This document shows positions 6,492-8,855 of a stretch of DNA of 8,855 nucleotides, piece after piece (the first letter of the stretch is position 1; each line of letters begins with the position of its first letter). Source of the stretch: SLNP01 sp964446435 (lineage in GTDB: Bacteria > Bacteroidota > Bacteroidia > Bacteroidales > VadinHA17); the NCBI GenBank assembly GCA_964446435.1, contig CAYUOS010000131.1:1-8855 (forward strand), written 5' to 3'. Made by a program: the position numbers and the translations under genes. Below the pieces are notes generated by a model, which had not been told where the DNA came from, did not search any database, and saw only the letters and a list, made by a program, of their open reading frames with translations.

Positions 6492-8855
6492 TTCGCCAGA
6501 GAGAAACCCCTTTTCATCCTTTACCATCAACATCATCTTCGTGGTGCTGATAATAATCGGCATTACCATGATTCCATTGCTCTCAGTGCAGTTGAACCCA
6601 ACCCGTTTTCTACCCTCCATGGCCGTATCATGGAGCTGGCCACAGGCTCCGGTTAGGGTCGTCGAACAGGAAGTCACCACTGTGCTCGAGGGTATACTCT
6701 CGACGGTATCGGGTGTTAAAAACGTACGCTCCACTACGTTCGACGGTGGCGGAAACATCAGGCTAGAGTTCGACAAGAGCGTCGACCTGCGCTTCAAGAA
6801 GTTTGAGGTTGCAGCATTGCTGCGCGAAGTACGCGACAAGCTTCCGGCAAGGGTCTCCTACCCTACCCTTTCGGTTAACATGCCCGACAACCAGGCCGGC
6901 TCACAGATACTTTCCTACCAGATAAACGGCAATGCCAGCGCCTCGTACATCCAGCAGATGGCAGAGGAGACGATCAAACCACGCATTGCGCTGGTGGAGG
7001 GAGTTTATCAGGTCAGTGTCTTCGGAGCAAGCCCTCTGGAGTGGGAGATAATTTACGATGACTATATTCTCAGGAGCACAGGCATAACCACCTCAGACAT
7101 TCAGGCGGCAATCAGAAATTTCATGACGGAGAGGGAACTGGGGGGAGGTTCTGAAAGTGGTCCCGGAGGAACACACCGCAGAACCTATCTTACACTTTCA
7201 GGCAACCACGCCGACACTGTCGTCTGGGAAACAATACCAATAAAGAAGGCAGGAGGAAGAATAGTAAGGCTGGGCGAGATCGCCAGCATAAGGCTGAAGG
7301 AGCAGAACGCCAGAAGCTATTTCAGGATAAACGGACTTAACACCATCAACATTAATATAAGTGCCGAGCGAAATGTGAACCACCTGAAAGTGGCGGCGGC
7401 TGTCAGGGCTGAAGTAGACAAGATAATTGAAGACCTGCCGCCGGGGTACTCAATGAGGAAGTCGAACGATACTACCACAGAGATAAAAAAGGAGATAAAC
7501 AAGATAGCATACCGAACCCTCTTCTCGGTAGTGCTGCTGCTTCTCTGTGTTCTGGCTATAAGCAGGCAGTTCAGATATCTGCTGATTATTTTCATCAGCC
7601 TCGTCGCCAACCTCTCAGTTGCTTTCATCTTCTATTACCTGCTGAAGCTCGAACTGCACCTATATTCACTTGCCGGCATTACAGTGTCGTTCGGAATCAT
7701 CATCGACAATACCATCGTGATGACCGATCACATCAGGTACCAGAAGAACAGGAAGGTATTTCTCGCGATACTGGCTGCAACACTGACGACTATTGGTGCT
7801 CTTTCGGTGATCTTCTTCATGGGAGAGTCAACGCGGGTGATGCTCTCTGACTTCGCCGCCGTGATTATTGTTAACCTGGCTGTATCGCTGGCCGTGGCAC
7901 TATTCTTCATACCATCCCTGATCGACAAGATAAGGCTTCCTGTAAGGTACAACTCCTTAATGATAAGGCGTAAAAGAAGAGTGGTACGGGTCAAGAGGTT
8001 CTATTCAGGATATATCACTTTTGGGCGGAAGCTCCGCTGGGCATTTATAATCATTTTGATTCTCGGTTTCGGCATTCCGGTCTACCTGCTGCCGGCAAAG
8101 CTGCCAAAGACACCAGCCTACACTGCATCACAACCTCCCAGCACAGAATTTCAGAAGTTTTACAACAAGACAATCGGCAATGCAAAATTCAACCAGAAGG
8201 TGCGTCCAGTTCTCAATAAGGCCCTTGGCGGGTCGATGCGACTCTTCTACGACAAGGTCAAAAGCAATATCAGCTACTACTTCAGGGCATCGGAAGATAC
8301 ACCTCGTACAAGACTCAATATTAGGGTAGGCCGCAGTCAGGAGGGACTTACAATCGAGAACCTTAACGAAATATGCATGGGCCTCGAAAACATGATAGCC
8401 GGTTACAGTGAGGTGGAGATGTTCATCACAAGCATCTACAGCGCAAACGAGGCAACCATCTCGGTCACCTTTGCACCCGAGCATGACTACACAATATTCC
8501 CATATATACTGAAGATCAAGGCTGAGGACTATATGATGAATATAGGCAGCTACCACGCCTCGATTACAGGTGTAGGCAGAGCATACTCAAATCAGGTGGG
8601 CAGCGAATACATACAGGGATCATTCAATGCCGAGCTCAGGGGGTACAACTTCGATCAGCTTGAAATGTTTGCCGAGGAGCTGAAGGAGAGGCTTCTTGAA
8701 CACCAGCGCATCAGGGAGGTTTATATCGTAGCTGAAAGGTACAGCAGGAAACTCTATCGTAACAGGCTTTATATAGATGACTACTTCCTTGCCATCAATA
8801 ATTCAGACGTCTCATCAGCCTTTGCCGAGGCTTCAAAATACTCCAGGTCAGATAT
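6481..8855 (+). CDS. RND efflux permease, 3' end cut by window
   Basis: Inner-membrane proton-driven RND transporter. ATG at 6481, with AAAGGAAA just before it (the best Shine-Dalgarno in the window), overlaps the adaptor stop by 11 bp, so the two are translationally coupled. The frame is open to the window edge: 791 complete codons of an expected ~1,000-1,050. TM1 spans about 12-34 (FTINIIFVVLIIIGITMIPLL); the porter region follows (about 40-335, including SWPQAPVRVVEQEV and EGVYQVSVFGASPLEWEI). TM2-TM6 lie between about 344 and 480, and TM7 at about 519-537. TM4 reads GIIIDNTIVMTDHI, placing D409-N410 where AcrB has its paired aspartates D407-D408. The second periplasmic half (541 on) continues to the end. 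A Gly/Ser-rich loop (GGGSESGPGG, 221-230) is present. The TM10 lysine region is outside the window, so completeness of the proton relay cannot be judged. Confidence 0.93.
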   Translation, partial: MEGNSPERNPFSSFTINIIFVVLIIIGITMIPLLSVQLNPTRFLPSMAVSWSWPQAPVRVVEQEVTTVLEGILSTVSGVKNVRSTTFDGGGNIRLEFDKSVDLRFKKFEVAALLREVRDKLPARVSYPTLSVNMPDNQAGSQILSYQINGNASASYIQQMAEETIKPRIALVEGVYQVSVFGASPLEWEIIYDDYILRSTGITTSDIQAAIRNFMTERELGGGSESGPGGTHRRTYLTLSGNHADTVVWETIPIKKAGGRIVRLGEIASIRLKEQNARSYFRINGLNTININISAERNVNHLKVAAAVRAEVDKIIEDLPPGYSMRKSNDTTTEIKKEINKIAYRTLFSVVLLLLCVLAISRQFRYLLIIFISLVANLSVAFIFYYLLKLELHLYSLAGITVSFGIIIDNTIVMTDHIRYQKNRKVFLAILAATLTTIGALSVIFFMGESTRVMLSDFAAVIIVNLAVSLAVALFFIPSLIDKIRLPVRYNSLMIRRKRRVVRVKRFYSGYITFGRKLRWAFIIILILGFGIPVYLLPAKLPKTPAYTASQPPSTEFQKFYNKTIGNAKFNQKVRPVLNKALGGSMRLFYDKVKSNISYYFRASEDTPRTRLNIRVGRSQEGLTIENLNEICMGLENMIAGYSEVEMFITSIYSANEATISVTFAPEHDYTIFPYILKIKAEDYMMNIGSYHASITGVGRAYSNQVGSEYIQGSFNAELRGYNFDQLEMFAEELKERLLEHQRIREVYIVAERYSRKLYRNRLYIDDYFLAINNSDVSSAFAEASKYSRSD

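Noticed and set aside
6390..6839. 149-aa minus-strand reading frame across the adaptor/permease junction
   Set aside because: It covers two well-supported overlapping genes on the other strand, and its composition looks like complementary coding sequence.
8128..8556. 142-aa minus-strand reading frame opposite the RND permease
   Set aside because: It lies wholly inside the second periplasmic half of a clearly coding RND gene, has no family likeness and no ribosome-binding site; an antisense shadow.

Overview
The window looks like a piece of a Bacteroidota chromosome, most likely a Bacteroidales relative. Three things point there. The gene families are typical of that phylum: an N-acetylhexosamine-kinase/MdsC-like kinase beside a sodium:solute symporter, a secreted protein opening with a 'GYIISANNDTVYG' domain, and an MFP/RND pair of the short-lipoprotein type. 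Shine-Dalgarno sequences are weak or absent before most genes. Several intergenic stretches hold TAnnTTTG boxes, the -7 element of the Bacteroidota housekeeping sigma factor. No rRNA, tRNA, CRISPR array, insertion sequence or phage gene was seen.

Layout. Positions 1-69 are non-coding and carry a GC-rich palindromic patch (14-33) and five 7-bp tandem repeats (37-71). A NagD-type HAD phosphatase runs leftward (70-858). A 284-bp divergent spacer (859-1142) separates it from a rightward gene for a secreted protein with a probable outer-membrane beta-barrel C-terminus (1143-2198). The next spacer (2199-2446) is almost filled by eight degenerate 24-26 bp tandem units (2197-2397), the last of which carries a good promoter candidate. 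Then come two putative operons. The first is a TTG-initiated sodium:solute symporter (2447-4246) followed 9 bp later by a sugar-kinase-like phosphotransferase (4256-5353). The second is a lipoprotein periplasmic adaptor (5451-6491) overlapping by 11 bp an RND permease (6481 onward), which is open at the right edge.

How they may work together. The symporter and kinase look like an uptake-plus-phosphorylation module for a (possibly N-acetylated) hexose. The HAD phosphatase could belong to the same amino-sugar or phosphometabolite housekeeping, but it is transcribed away and may be unrelated. The adaptor and RND permease form two parts of a tripartite efflux pump; an outer-membrane TolC-type partner is not inside the window.

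The genes are recognisable families. The least explained signals are non-coding: the ~25-bp repeat array and the 7-bp repeats. Each overlaps the stop codon of a neighbouring gene.
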